A DNA stretch of 64,000 nt from an uncultured Paracoccaceae bacterium (GCA_938002605.1 CALLAF010000020.1:56083-120082); one strand, 5' to 3'. Positions 51,817 through 61,730 are shown, counted from the stretch's first letter. Translations and numbers: made by a program. Notes: generated by a model from the letters alone, not told the origin.

Positions 51817-53259
51817 TCAGTGGCCTCCGGCCGCGCGGCGTGCTTCAGAACTATCCAGCGGGAACACTTTGGCCGCGTTCAGCAACCATGCGGGGTCAAA
51901 CACGTCTTTGATGGCCATCTGTGCCTCAAGATCAACCGGGTCATATTGCGTGTGCATCAGATCCCGTTTTTCGATACCCACACCATGTTCGCCAGTCAGG
52001 CAACCACCGACCTCAACACAGAGTTTGAGAATGTCAGCACCAAATGCCTCGCACAGTTCAAGGTCGCCGGGTTTGTTGGCATCGAACAAGATCAACGGGT
52101 GCATATTGCCATCGCCCGCGTGAAACACATTGCCGACACCCAGCCCGTATTCCTTGGACATTTCACCAATGCGGCGCAGTACATAAGGCAATTGGGAAAC
52201 GGGGATTGTGCCATCAAGGCACATATAATCATTGATCTGCCCCATCGCGCCAAAGGCCGATTTGCGGCCCAGCCAAATGCGTGCGGCTTCATCTGCTGAT
52301 TTGGCTTCGCGCAGTTCAACCGGGTTATGCTGGGCGGCAATTTCCATGATCAAGGCCAATTGCGCGTCAATTTCAGCGTCTGATCCTTCGACCTCGACAA
52401 TCAAAAGGGCCTCGCACATCGGGTAGCCGGCCTTGGCAAAAGCTTCGGTCGCTTCGATACAGGGGCGATCCATGAATTCGATGGCGACGGGCAAAACGCC
52501 TGCCTTGATAATATCGGTTACGACCTGACCCGCGACCTCGTTACTGTCGTAGCCCATGAGCACAGGGCGCGCGCCTTCGGGTTTGGGCAAGATGCGCAGG
52601 GTGGCTTCTGTGACAATACCCAGCTGCCCTTCGGAGCCGCAAATGATCCCGAGCAGATCCAACCCGCCCGCATCCATATGCGCACCGCCAATTTCAACAA
52701 CGCTGCCATCCATCATGACCATCGTCACGCCCAGCAGGTTATTTGTCGTCACCCCGTATTTCAGGCAATGCGCACCGCCCGAATTCATCGCGATATTACC
52801 GGCAATGGCGCAGGCCAGCTGACTTGACGGATCGGGTGCGTAGAAGAACCCATCTTCCTCAACAGCCCCTGTGACCGATAGATTGGTCCGTCCCGTTTGC
52901 ACGGTGATATAACGATCAGGGTAGTTGGTTTCGATCACGGCGTTCATCTTGGCCACGCCAAGGATTACGCAATCGGCGGTCGGTAGCGCCCCCCCAGCAA
53001 GCGACGTGCCCGACCCGCGCGGTACCACTGGCACGCCCATGTCGTGGCAAATCTTCATGACCGCCGCGACTTCTGCTGTATTGGCGGGCAGAACCGCACA
53101 TAGTGGCGGGCAGCGGTAAGCGGTCAATGCATCGCACTCATAGGCGCGGGTCTCAGCCACATCAGAAATCACCGCATTTGCAGGCAAAACGGCTTGTAAG
53201 CGACTGACAATTTGATCCTTACGCGAGAGGACGCTGGCATTCGGGGCTGGCATTTCCAT
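51817..53259 (-). CDS. glcD: Glycolate oxidase FAD-linked subunit
   Basis: Catalytic FAD subunit of 480 residues. The FAD motif VVPRGSGTSLAGGALP and the C-terminal GNVFHAGDGNMHPLI and GCLTGEHGVGIEKR are standard for GlcD/D-lactate dehydrogenase. The ATG at 53259 is preceded by GGAG; a longer start at 53295 would lie inside the operator palindrome. Together with glcE and glcF it forms the glycolate oxidase; glyoxylate produced can be used by the class V aminotransferase. Confidence 0.95.
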   Translation of the reverse strand: MEMPAPNASVLSRKDQIVSRLQAVLPANAVISDVAETRAYECDALTAYRCPPLCAVLPANTAEVAAVMKICHDMGVPVVPRGSGTSLAGGALPTADCVILGVAKMNAVIETNYPDRYITVQTGRTNLSVTGAVEEDGFFYAPDPSSQLACAIAGNIAMNSGGAHCLKYGVTTNNLLGVTMVMMDGSVVEIGGAHMDAGGLDLLGIICGSEGQLGIVTEATLRILPKPEGARPVLMGYDSNEVAGQVVTDIIKAGVLPVAIEFMDRPCIEATEAFAKAGYPMCEALLIVEVEGSDAEIDAQLALIMEIAAQHNPVELREAKSADEAARIWLGRKSAFGAMGQINDYMCLDGTIPVSQLPYVLRRIGEMSKEYGLGVGNVFHAGDGNMHPLILFDANKPGDLELCEAFGADILKLCVEVGGCLTGEHGVGIEKRDLMHTQYDPVDLEAQMAIKDVFDPAWLLNAAKVFPLDSSEARRAAGGH

Positions 53260-53274
53260 TGCGGTTCTCCATAT

Positions 53275-53295
53275 TTGGTAAAAATATATTACCAA
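53275..53295. promoter_or_regulatory. Palindrome upstream of glcD (TTGGTAA-N7-TTACCAA)
   Basis: Perfect seven-base arms with seven bases between, 15 bases upstream of the glcD start. TTGGT/ACCAA half-sites are typical of GntR/FadR-family operators such as GlcC and PdhR, although the spacing here is larger than the PdhR consensus. No glcC gene is adjacent, so the regulator would act from elsewhere. Confidence 0.5.
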
Positions 53296-53340
53296 TTTTT
53301 CCTTATGGCAAGTCGATAGCTGACTGGCTAAACAAGACCT

Positions 53341-54039
53341 ATGGAATTATTTGAACATCTTGGGCTTCTGACCCTGTGGGATTGGGGTGCCGCTGCGTTT
53401 ATCGTGGTGGGCTGGTTGGTGATCGGGTCGTTGATTGACCGCTCCGGTGGAAAACGCCCGTCAGTAACTGTGTTAATGTCCGCGCATCGTCGCGAATGGA
53501 TGAAGGTGTTTGTGACCCGGAATCCGCGTATCTATGACAGCCAGATCCTCGCAAGTCTGCGTCAAAGTACATCGTTTTTCGCATCAACCTGTTTGCTTGC
53601 AATTGGCGGTGTGCTTGCACTGATCGGGAATACTGATCCGTTGCGTGGCGTGGCGCTCGAGGTCACAGACGCGCCACTGCCGGTTGTCGTGTGGCAGCTA
53701 AAGCTGGGGCTTGTGGTTCTATTTTTGGCCAATGCGTTTTTGAAATTCGTTTGGTCAAACCGCGTGTTTGGCTATTGCGCGGTAGTCATGTCCGCTGTGC
53801 CCAATGACCCTGACGACCCGATCGCCTATCCGCGCGCGGCACAGGCGGCTGAGCTCAACATTCGTGCAGGGGTTAATTTTAACCGCGGGTTGCGGGCGAT
53901 GTATTTTGCATTGGCGGCGCTTGCGTGGTTGCTGGGGGCGTTTGCACTGATCGGCGCGACGATTATTGCCTTGGGCATCGTCTGGTCACGCGAATTTGCA
54001 TCGGTCCCGCGCAGTATTCTGCTAAACGAGAAGACATGA
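53341..54039 (+). CDS. DUF599 family membrane protein
   Basis: Inner-membrane protein of 232 residues with four predicted transmembrane segments (WDWGAAAFIVVGWLVIGSLI; ACLLAIGGVLAL-like TCLLAIGGVLALIGN; LKLGLVVLFLANAFLKFVW; AMYFALAALAWLLGAFALIG). Pattern matches DUF599, a family of unknown function found in Alphaproteobacteria. Divergent from glcD. The stop overlaps the following ATG as TGATG, so the small exported protein is translationally coupled. Confidence 0.78.
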   Translation: MELFEHLGLLTLWDWGAAAFIVVGWLVIGSLIDRSGGKRPSVTVLMSAHRREWMKVFVTRNPRIYDSQILASLRQSTSFFASTCLLAIGGVLALIGNTDPLRGVALEVTDAPLPVVVWQLKLGLVVLFLANAFLKFVWSNRVFGYCAVVMSAVPNDPDDPIAYPRAAQAAELNIRAGVNFNRGLRAMYFALAALAWLLGAFALIGATIIALGIVWSREFASVPRSILLNEKT

Positions 54040-54377
54040 TGAAATATGCACTGATTCCCTTTTTCGCAGCGTCGGCCGCTTTGGCCGACGCACCCCAAGT
54101 CACCGATGTCACCATATCTGGAGACCGTGTGTCTGTCTCAATCTTGCATCCTGACACGGGGTGGGACCACTATGCCGACGGTTGGGAAGTGCTGGACGCC
54201 GATGGCAATCGGCTCGGGTTCCGCGAACTTGCGCACCCGCATGTCAATGAACAGCCCTTTACGCGCTCGCAAAGTGGGATCGTGATCCCCGAAGGCGCGA
54301 CATCTGTGTTTATCCGCACCCGGTGTAGCGTTGATGGCTGGTCTGAAGAACTGTTCGAAGTCGTGCTAGGCGATTAA
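54039..54377 (+). CDS. Small exported protein of unknown function
   Basis: 112-residue protein with a signal peptide (MKYALIPFFAASAALADA). The mature domain is beta-rich (VTDVTISGDRVSVSILHPDT; EVLDADGNRLGFRELAHPHV; SVFIRTRCSVDGWSEEL) and may be an Ig-like fold. The start overlaps the DUF599 stop by one base (TGATG), GAGAAG lies upstream at good spacing. It converges with the 688-residue membrane protein with a 4-base overlap. Confidence 0.7.
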   Translation: MKYALIPFFAASAALADAPQVTDVTISGDRVSVSILHPDTGWDHYADGWEVLDADGNRLGFRELAHPHVNEQPFTRSQSGIVIPEGATSVFIRTRCSVDGWSEELFEVVLGD

Positions 54378-56440
54378 CGCCGCCCTTCGCGTAACCATGC
54401 TCCAATGCTCAGTAATGCGGCTAACAATAGCCATGCCCAAGCAGGCAATATAGGTGTGATGCTGATATCTGCGGTTTGATATGCGCTGCGTGGTGTGATT
54501 CCGATCCAACCACGCCCGTTCGCGGGGCGTCCGGCGCGGACGGTCCGGATGCTAATATCGCCATCTGAAATCTGTAGGGTGCCACCACCCGATGCGGTAA
54601 CAACGGGATCAAGCGTTTCGGGCGAGGCAATCGTTTGTTCAAATTCGCGCGGTGCTGCGGGGCCAAGTGCAATCACGGTTGTTTCGGTCCCATCATCCAA
54701 ACGGTACAGCCCGATTTCCGGACCATCCCACAGTGTTTCAAACCGCCCCGGCGAGACCTGTTCCAACGTCAATACGGTCTGCGTTCCGTCAGGGTGGGTG
54801 ACGGTGACATCATCGACGCTTTCATTCAGGGTGCGCCGTATGATCCGCATGGTTTGGCCGCTTGGCTCTACCCAAAGTGATTCTTCTTCAAGTTCGGGTT
54901 CTTTCATCATCCAATGCGCAAGACGGCGCAGCAATTCCAATTGCGGCCCGCCCCCTTCAAACCCGCGATCCCATAGCCAACTGTGGTCTGACGCGATCAG
55001 CGACACACGCCCTTCACCAATACGGTTCAGGACGAGTAGTGGGCGATTATCAATCCCAGACATGACGGTCGTTGCTTCTTGTGGTACCAATACGTCAACC
55101 AATCGGAACCAACGGCCCCAACCGGGGCCATCGCCGGTGGGGTTTGGCGAAAGATCCGCAAGCCCTTCGGTCACAGGGTGACGCTGGCCGATATCGGTAA
55201 TTTGCGGGGTAAAGCCTTCTTCGAATACGCGCGCGGTTGGTGCGCCGGGTAAGATTTGCCCCAGCGGAGACCGATAGATACTTTCAGCACCGCCATATTC
55301 TGGGCCAGATGACACCAGAACGGCGCCGCCTTGTTCGACATATTCGCGGATGTTGTTGAAATAGTCGCCGGGCAAAATGCCGCGACGCTTGTAGCGGTCA
55401 AAGATAATCAGATCAAAATCATCGATCTTTTCCAAAAACAATTCACGGGTGGGAAAGGCAATCAGCGACAATTCGTTCACCGGCACCCCATCTTGCTTTT
55501 CAGGGGGGCGCAGGATGGTGAAGTGCACCAAATCAACGGTCTGATCCGACTTAAGCAGATTGCGCCAAGTGCGTTCGCCTGCGTGCGGTTCGCCTGATAC
55601 CAAAAGCACGCGCAAGCGATCACGCACACCGTTGATTTGCACAACGGCGACATTGTTGCGCTCGGTCAGTTCGCCTTCGGCCTCGGGGATTGAAAACTGT
55701 ACGACATTCATGCCGCCATGTGGCAATTCAAATGGGATTTCAATATCTTGCCCGACGGGGATTGGGAGGCTAATCGCTGGGTCGCCATCGACAGCGATTG
55801 ACAGATCAACCGTTTGGGTCGCGGGCGCGGCCCCTTGATCATCGATCCGTAACGTCAGGGTTACCTGTTCGCCCAAAATGGCAAAGGCAGGTGCCTGCGA
55901 TACCACAAGTCGCCGATCCCAATCATCTGGTTGCCCGGTCAACAGCAGATGCATCGGTGCAGGCAGGCGGGGGGCGCGTTCAATATCATGCAGCCGTCCA
56001 TCACTGATCAAGATCACACCTGCGACACGGCCTTGCGGTTCTTCGGAAAGCGCTTGGGTCGTGGCGGTCATCAATGCGGTGCCGATGTCACCTTCGCCAT
56101 CTGCAACCCGCACGACCCGCAGTTCTGTATTATCAAGCCGGGCGATCTGCGCCGTGATATTTGCAAGTGCGGCATCATTTTGCGAAGGGCGATCTGCAAT
56201 CCTTTGGCTCGCACTTTCGTCGATAACGGCCAAAACAATATCGGAGAGTGGCGCGCGGTCTTCTTGCTGCATTGATGGCCCAGCGATGGCGCAAAGCAAC
56301 ACAATTGCAGCAACCCCGCGAAGCCATCGCCCCGGCAGCCCCCGCCAAAGCGCAAAACCAACGCCTAGCACAACGAAAGCCGCGATGCCGATTAACGCCG
56401 GCAGGGGGATAAGCGGGTTAAAGATCAGAGTTTGTGTCAT
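54374..56440 (-). CDS. VWA-like membrane protein of the MoxR-DUF58 operon
   Basis: Membrane protein of 688 residues with two N-terminal transmembrane segments (LPALIGIAAFVVLGVGFALW; LRGVAAIVLLCAIAGPSM), a VWA-like domain with intact metal-site motif D-x-S-x-S (AVIDESASQRI), a class I glutamine amidotransferase-like region around VEQGGAVLVSSGPEYGG, and a C-terminal membrane helix (PAWAWLLLAALLSIGAWL). Its start overlaps the DUF4159 gene by four bases. Likely membrane complex partner of MoxR. Confidence 0.85.
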   Translation of the reverse strand: MTQTLIFNPLIPLPALIGIAAFVVLGVGFALWRGLPGRWLRGVAAIVLLCAIAGPSMQQEDRAPLSDIVLAVIDESASQRIADRPSQNDAALANITAQIARLDNTELRVVRVADGEGDIGTALMTATTQALSEEPQGRVAGVILISDGRLHDIERAPRLPAPMHLLLTGQPDDWDRRLVVSQAPAFAILGEQVTLTLRIDDQGAAPATQTVDLSIAVDGDPAISLPIPVGQDIEIPFELPHGGMNVVQFSIPEAEGELTERNNVAVVQINGVRDRLRVLLVSGEPHAGERTWRNLLKSDQTVDLVHFTILRPPEKQDGVPVNELSLIAFPTRELFLEKIDDFDLIIFDRYKRRGILPGDYFNNIREYVEQGGAVLVSSGPEYGGAESIYRSPLGQILPGAPTARVFEEGFTPQITDIGQRHPVTEGLADLSPNPTGDGPGWGRWFRLVDVLVPQEATTVMSGIDNRPLLVLNRIGEGRVSLIASDHSWLWDRGFEGGGPQLELLRRLAHWMMKEPELEEESLWVEPSGQTMRIIRRTLNESVDDVTVTHPDGTQTVLTLEQVSPGRFETLWDGPEIGLYRLDDGTETTVIALGPAAPREFEQTIASPETLDPVVTASGGGTLQISDGDISIRTVRAGRPANGRGWIGITPRSAYQTADISITPILPAWAWLLLAALLSIGAWLREGRR

Positions 56441-59187
56441 TGGCCCAACCGATCAAGCAGATCCGGTACATGGACTTGGTCAGATTTATAGTTCCCAGTC
56501 AGCACATGCATGATCACATTGACGCCAAACCTAAAGGCGATTTCGCGTTGCTGTTCGCCGGCTTGCCCACGTCCGACGGGCAGCATTGGGGCACCGTTTT
56601 GCGTCACGGCCCATGCGGCCGCCCAATTATTGCCACCGATGATGACAGGGGTCACACCGTCATTGAGGTTGCGAAATGGCATGCCTTCGGCCTGAACCGC
56701 GTTAATTGGCGCAGCTTCGACCCAGATATCGCGGCTAGCGTAGCGCCCAGGGAAATCTTGCAGCAAATAAAATGTGCGCGTTAGTACGTGGTCAGTGGGA
56801 ACCGGCTCAAGCGCAGGAATGTCCAGTGATCGCGCGATGGCTTGCAGTTTGCGCCCTTCGGGGGAACCCGACCCATACCGCGCGGTATCAGCGTCGCGAG
56901 TGTCAAACATGATCATCCCGCCGGATCGCAAATAGCGGTTCAGCTTTGTATAGGCGGCTTGCGATGGCAGCGCTTGGTCAGCTGTGATCGGCCAGTAAAG
57001 AAACGGAAAGAACGCAAGCTCATCAGTCTCTAAATTCACGGCCAAAGGTGCGGAAGGTTCAATTGATGTGCGCCGAAACAGCGTTTGCGACAGACCCAAC
57101 AGGCCAGCGTGTGCGATTTCGTCAACACTTTCGTTGCCCGTGACAACATGCCCGAGAACCACTTGAGATGTCGCGCGCAAAGCAAATGCATCGTCCGTTT
57201 GGGCCCGTGCCTCTGGCGCTGTAAGGACAAACAGCGCAAGGAGGGCGGCGACATCTGCACGCGGACCACGCAACCGGCCGCCAACGGCGAGCGATGCAAT
57301 CACATCCAGCATCAACATCAAAAGTGCAGCCGTGAGCAACCAACCTTTAAGCGCGGTTTCGCGGAGTGCAGCCATGCCTTCAACTGCAATATGCGACGGC
57401 CAGCTTGCGGGGGCCAAAACGGTATCGGAGCCGATGACATTCACCGCCAACTGCCGCTCGGCGCCTGCGTAAAGGCCGGGCAGCAAATCGGGCCCCGGCA
57501 CTGCTGCTGCCAAGGTCTCGCCTGCCACGCCCGGCAATGTGCTTGCGTCCTCAAGCTGGCCGTAGGCGTCTAAGACCTTGTTTGGCAACCATGTTGTGCC
57601 GGCCAATTCCGTGACTTCGGGCGTGGATGGGCGGGTTGATACGGCCATGCGTTCCAACATTTGCACAAATAGGCCAGACAGGGGCAGGGTGGACCATTCT
57701 GCATTTGCGGTCACATGAAACAAAATAACCTGACCGTCGCCGACCTGTTTGCGCGTGACCAGCGGGGTACCGTCGGCAAGTTCTGCAATGACCCGTGCGG
57801 CGAGCGTTGGATCGGGTTGCGCCATGACTTGGCTTGTGACGCTGACATCGTCGGGCACGGGCAGGCCGAAAAATGGGCTGTCAGCGTCAAACGGGGCGAG
57901 CGATTTAGGCTCTCCCCAGCTCATTGCACCGCCAACAGTGCGGCCACCAGACCGCAGGCGCACGGGCAATAGCGGATCTTCTGCGCTGCGTCCCAGATCG
58001 CTCGCGGCAAGGCGCGGCCCTGCAAAGCGCACCAGCATACCGCCGTCGTTCATCCATTCCAACAGGGCGTCCGTTTCGTCACCGCTAAGGGTCGCTACAT
58101 CCGCCAGAATGATCACATCAGGATTGGCAAGAAGGACGTCGGAAATGGTGCCGTCAATCAGATCTGCAGTGGGCTCGAGCGCCTCGCGCAGGTAATATAG
58201 TGGCGACAGAAGTTCGAGCCCTTCGCGGGCGCCACCTTGCGCGATCAACGCAACCTCGCGCCGTTTGAGCGCGTCATCTGTTAGGGAAACAGCGCCTGCT
58301 GATTTGGTCCCGTCAATTGAAAACCGTGTGATCCGGTTGCGTAATTCAGGGGGAAGGATCATCGCGGTTTGTGTGTCGGATTCACCTGCGGCAAAGCTGA
58401 TCGGGACAGTGGCAAGTGGCCGCTTAACCCCAGCAGGGTCGCGGCCGGTGGCGGTGATTTGCGCCTCAAGGGCGGTGCCGACAGGGGTGCGCGTGGCGCT
58501 GATGATCACTTCGCCATCTTCAAAGGTTGCTGGGCGTATGCCGATGGTCTGTTGCGGCGTTTGAAAAACGGTGACACTGCCTGCGCTCTCAAACCGCGCA
58601 AGCAGCGCGTCGCGCCCATCGAAATCGATCCCATCTGATAGCCAATAGGTTTCAAACGTCCCAGACTGGGCATCGAAATAGGCCACCGGATCAACTGGTT
58701 GCCACGGTTGTGGGCGCAGGTTTGGCAGGCGGTTTTGCCAGTCGCTTGGGGCGGCGAAGGGCAGGTCGCCTGCAGGCAGATCGGTCAAGACCACCACAGC
58801 GACACGGCGGTCCGCAACAGCTGCTTCAGACAGAAGCGTGTCGACACGTGACATTTGTTGTGTCCAACGCGCGGCCCCGGCCCATGAGCCATCAACCGCG
58901 ATCACCAGATCACCGTCACCGCCGCGCGCGGCTTGCGGGTTCAAAACGGGCCCGGCGAACCCAATAATTATTGCGGCCATTGCGGAAAGGCGCAGCAACA
59001 GCAGCCACCAAGGTGTGCGGTCCGATTGGCTGTCTTTGTCGGCCAGCCCCAACAAAAGCGCGACGCCCGGGAATTGTCGCCGGATCGGCGCCGGTGGCAC
59101 CGCGCGCAAAAGCACCCAAAGAATTGGCAAGGCAGCAAGCGCAACCAGCAACCAAGGTGCTGTAAACCCGAGGGGACCCAGTGCCAT
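56437..59187 (-). CDS. DUF4159/BatA-like membrane protein
   Basis: Protein of 916 residues. The N-terminus is the BatA/aerotolerance-type membrane region (FTAPWLLVALAALPILWVLL; PWWLLLLRLSAMAAIIIGFAG), followed by a VWA-like domain whose metal site is degenerate (AVDGSWAGA instead of D-x-S-x-S), and a C-terminal DUF4159 domain (FFPFLYWPITADQALPSQAA; RSGGMIMFDTRDADTARYG). Start at 59187 overlaps the DUF58 stop. Works with MoxR and DUF58 in folding or activation of envelope complexes. Confidence 0.85.
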   Translation of the reverse strand: MALGPLGFTAPWLLVALAALPILWVLLRAVPPAPIRRQFPGVALLLGLADKDSQSDRTPWWLLLLRLSAMAAIIIGFAGPVLNPQAARGGDGDLVIAVDGSWAGAARWTQQMSRVDTLLSEAAVADRRVAVVVLTDLPAGDLPFAAPSDWQNRLPNLRPQPWQPVDPVAYFDAQSGTFETYWLSDGIDFDGRDALLARFESAGSVTVFQTPQQTIGIRPATFEDGEVIISATRTPVGTALEAQITATGRDPAGVKRPLATVPISFAAGESDTQTAMILPPELRNRITRFSIDGTKSAGAVSLTDDALKRREVALIAQGGAREGLELLSPLYYLREALEPTADLIDGTISDVLLANPDVIILADVATLSGDETDALLEWMNDGGMLVRFAGPRLAASDLGRSAEDPLLPVRLRSGGRTVGGAMSWGEPKSLAPFDADSPFFGLPVPDDVSVTSQVMAQPDPTLAARVIAELADGTPLVTRKQVGDGQVILFHVTANAEWSTLPLSGLFVQMLERMAVSTRPSTPEVTELAGTTWLPNKVLDAYGQLEDASTLPGVAGETLAAAVPGPDLLPGLYAGAERQLAVNVIGSDTVLAPASWPSHIAVEGMAALRETALKGWLLTAALLMLMLDVIASLAVGGRLRGPRADVAALLALFVLTAPEARAQTDDAFALRATSQVVLGHVVTGNESVDEIAHAGLLGLSQTLFRRTSIEPSAPLAVNLETDELAFFPFLYWPITADQALPSQAAYTKLNRYLRSGGMIMFDTRDADTARYGSGSPEGRKLQAIARSLDIPALEPVPTDHVLTRTFYLLQDFPGRYASRDIWVEAAPINAVQAEGMPFRNLNDGVTPVIIGGNNWAAAWAVTQNGAPMLPVGRGQAGEQQREIAFRFGVNVIMHVLTGNYKSDQVHVPDLLDRLGQ

Positions 59188-60056
59188 CATACCTGCCGCT
59201 CCAGTGCGCCATAAAGCCAAAGGAGCGCGGAAGTCGCCGATTGTCCGGTATGGTGCGTGCTAAATTGCCAGCCGGTTGTGCGGGCAAGCATCGCAAGACA
59301 ATCTTTCCGTTCCGCTAACCGATCAAGATAGCGGGCTTTAAGATCGCCAGCCTTCATGGTTTCGTGTTCCAATGCGCCCGTCATCGAGGTGAACACGGTA
59401 CGCCCGTCAAATGGAAATTCTTCTTCTTGCGGGTCAAGCACCTGTAACAATGCCCCGCCCACACCGCGATCTGCGGCACGCATCAAGGCTTCTTCGACGG
59501 GGGCGATATCGCCCATGAAGTCGCTGATGAATAGGGCACGCGAATGTGGCAGCATCCCTTGGGTTTCCGGCGCGCCGTAATCGACATCGCTTTGTTCTGA
59601 CAGGATTTGTGCCATCTGCGTAACTTGGGCCTCGCCGCGCCGGGGGGGCAGGCGCAGCCCGGTCAGACCGACCCGTTCGCCGCCACGTATCAGCAAAATC
59701 GTGGTGGCCAATCCAAGAAGCCGCGCACGCGCACCTTTGCTTGGCAGGTCATCTGAATGAAATTGCATCGATGCCGCCTGATCGACCCAGAGCAGGATCG
59801 ATTGCGCGATTTGCCATTCTTTATCTTGTACGAAATTCGCGTCTGACCGGGCTGATCGGCGCCAGTCGATGCTACGCGCAGCGTCTGAAGGCTGGGCTGG
59901 GCGATATTGCCAAAACGTATCGCCCACGCCAGCACGCCGCCTCCCGTGGTCTCCCAGCAGAACGGTGGTCGCCAGATGCTCTGCCTCGGCCAAAAGTGCC
60001 GGCAGCGGTGCTGAGAGGGTCTGGGCCTCAGCGCGAAGGGCAAGCGGGGTTGTCAT
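59187..60056 (-). CDS. DUF58 domain-containing protein
   Basis: Protein of 289 residues with the DUF58 motif FWQYRPAQPSDAARSIDWRRSARS and a VWA-like core (LFISDFMGDIAPVEEALMRA). DUF58 proteins pair with MoxR ATPases. It overlaps moxR (upstream) and the DUF4159 gene (downstream) by a few bases, so the four genes form one operon from 61057 to 54374. Confidence 0.9.
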   Translation of the reverse strand: MTTPLALRAEAQTLSAPLPALLAEAEHLATTVLLGDHGRRRAGVGDTFWQYRPAQPSDAARSIDWRRSARSDANFVQDKEWQIAQSILLWVDQAASMQFHSDDLPSKGARARLLGLATTILLIRGGERVGLTGLRLPPRRGEAQVTQMAQILSEQSDVDYGAPETQGMLPHSRALFISDFMGDIAPVEEALMRAADRGVGGALLQVLDPQEEEFPFDGRTVFTSMTGALEHETMKAGDLKARYLDRLAERKDCLAMLARTTGWQFSTHHTGQSATSALLWLYGALERQV

Positions 60057-61057
60057 GCGGCGGCAGAGACCTTGGTCACGTCAGCGGCCACTTGGGAGAT
60101 GATATCCGCGACGTTTTCGCCACGCGCACGTGCTGCAAATGACAGGGCCATCCGGTGCTCTAGCACAGGCACAGCCATCGCCAGCACATCTTCGGCCGAA
60201 GGTGCCAAGCGCCCATCAAGCAGCGCCTGCGCGCGTACTGTCAGCATCAAGGCTTGCGCGGCACGCGGGCCTGGGCCCCAGCTGACATTTTGGCGGATCA
60301 CATCAGGCGCGTCTGCGTCAGGGCGGCAGGCGCGCACAAGATCAAGGATCATTTCCACGATATTGTCGCCAACCGGCATGCGGCGCAGCAATGTCTGCGC
60401 GTCTAATAATTCGGCGGCAGTGAAAACGGCAGTGGCGTCTGCTTCGGCCACACCAGTGGTGGCGATCAGAATATCGCGTTCGGTTGCGCGATCAGGGTAG
60501 GGGACATCAATTTGGACAAGAAACCGGTCAAGTTGGGCTTCGGGTAGCGGGTAGGTGCCTTCTTGTTCAATCGGGTTTTGCGTGGCCAGCACGTGAAACG
60601 GCGCGCCAAGGGGGCGATGTTCGCCAGCGATTGAAACTTCTTTTTCCTGCATCGCTTGCAACAGTGCAGATTGGGTTCGGGGGGATGCGCGGTTAATTTC
60701 GTCGGCCATCAGTAGCTGGCAAAAAATCGGACCTTCGATAAAGCGAAAATTGCGGGTGCCGTTATCAGAGGTTTCCAACACCTCTGATCCAAGAATATCC
60801 GCAGGCATCAGGTCCGGCGTGAACTGAATGCGGTTCCCATTCAGCCCCATCACAGTTGAAAGCGTGTCAACCAGCCTTGTCTTACCTAGGCCAGGCAGGC
60901 CAATCAAAACAGCGTGCCCACCACAGATCAACGCGGTAAGGGTTAAATCGACAACCCGCGTTTGGCCAATAAAGCGGGCCGAAATACTGTTGCGCGCTTC
61001 TTGCAGCTTTGCGCCCAGATTTTCAATTTGGACAACAAGATCGGCGTGATCGGCCAT
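60053..61057 (-). CDS. MoxR-family AAA+ ATPase
   Basis: Chaperone ATPase of 334 residues. Walker A GLPGLGKTRLVDTLS, Walker B MADEINRASPRTQSALLQAM, arginine finger region and C-terminal lid (NVSWGPGPRAAQALMLTVRA) match MoxR. First gene of the operon moxR-DUF58-DUF4159-VWA protein. Divergent from the DUF1285 gene, which often travels with it. Confidence 0.93.
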   Translation of the reverse strand: MADHADLVVQIENLGAKLQEARNSISARFIGQTRVVDLTLTALICGGHAVLIGLPGLGKTRLVDTLSTVMGLNGNRIQFTPDLMPADILGSEVLETSDNGTRNFRFIEGPIFCQLLMADEINRASPRTQSALLQAMQEKEVSIAGEHRPLGAPFHVLATQNPIEQEGTYPLPEAQLDRFLVQIDVPYPDRATERDILIATTGVAEADATAVFTAAELLDAQTLLRRMPVGDNIVEMILDLVRACRPDADAPDVIRQNVSWGPGPRAAQALMLTVRAQALLDGRLAPSAEDVLAMAVPVLEHRMALSFAARARGENVADIISQVAADVTKVSAAA

Positions 61058-61114
61058 GACTTTCCTCCGGATAAACGTTATCGGCTATACCAACAGATAT
61101 TCACATAAATCCCA

Positions 61115-61702
61115 ATGGCAAAAACAATGACAACACAAAAGAGTGTGACCCCAAACGCCCAAAGCATCGCTGAAAGCGCGCGCGCTGCCCAAAAAGGGGG
61201 TTTGCCGCCGGTCCATTTGTGGAATCCGCCTGACTGCGGGCCGCTTGATATGCGTATCGCGCGCGATGGGACGTGGTTTTATATGGGCACTCCTATTGGA
61301 CGGCCTGAACTTGTGCGTCTTTTTTCGACGATTCTACGTAAAGACGGCGCTGACTATGTATTGGTTACCCCTGCTGAAAAGGTGACGATCACCGTTGATG
61401 ACGTGCCGTTTGTTGCGGTGGATTTCAACCGGGTGGGGGATGCGCTGGTGTTTGAGACGAATGTCGGCGACACGGCGACCGCTGGGCCTGACCATCCTAT
61501 CCGCATCGAAAAAGACCCTGACACTGGCGAACCCAGCCCCTATATTTTGATCCGCGCAGAGCTTGAGGCGTTGATTGATCGTAAGTCGTTTTACCGTCTC
61601 GTTGAAATTGGCGAAGTTGCTGCCCATGATGGGCAGGAGTGGTTTGGCTTGCGCTCTGATGGTGCGTTCTTCCCGATTATTCTGGCTAAGGATTTAGTAT
61701 AG
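61115..61702 (+). CDS. DUF1285 domain-containing protein
   Basis: 195-residue cytosolic protein with the DUF1285 pattern: PPVHLWNPPDCGPLDMRIAR, WFYMGTPIGRPELVRLFSTI and YILIRAELEALIDRKSFYRL. Function is unknown; the gene is habitually next to moxR in Alphaproteobacteria, here divergent by 57 bases. The ATG at 61115 or 61127 may be used. Confidence 0.85.
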   Translation: MAKTMTTQKSVTPNAQSIAESARAAQKGGLPPVHLWNPPDCGPLDMRIARDGTWFYMGTPIGRPELVRLFSTILRKDGADYVLVTPAEKVTITVDDVPFVAVDFNRVGDALVFETNVGDTATAGPDHPIRIEKDPDTGEPSPYILIRAELEALIDRKSFYRLVEIGEVAAHDGQEWFGLRSDGAFFPIILAKDLV

Positions 61703-61730
61703 TCTGCACCCGCAACCGAGGTTTCGTAAA

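Noticed and set aside
54495..55181. 228-codon frame antisense to the 688-residue membrane protein
   Set aside because: The reverse protein has a coherent domain structure and operon context; this frame is Ser/Arg/Pro-rich with no motif.
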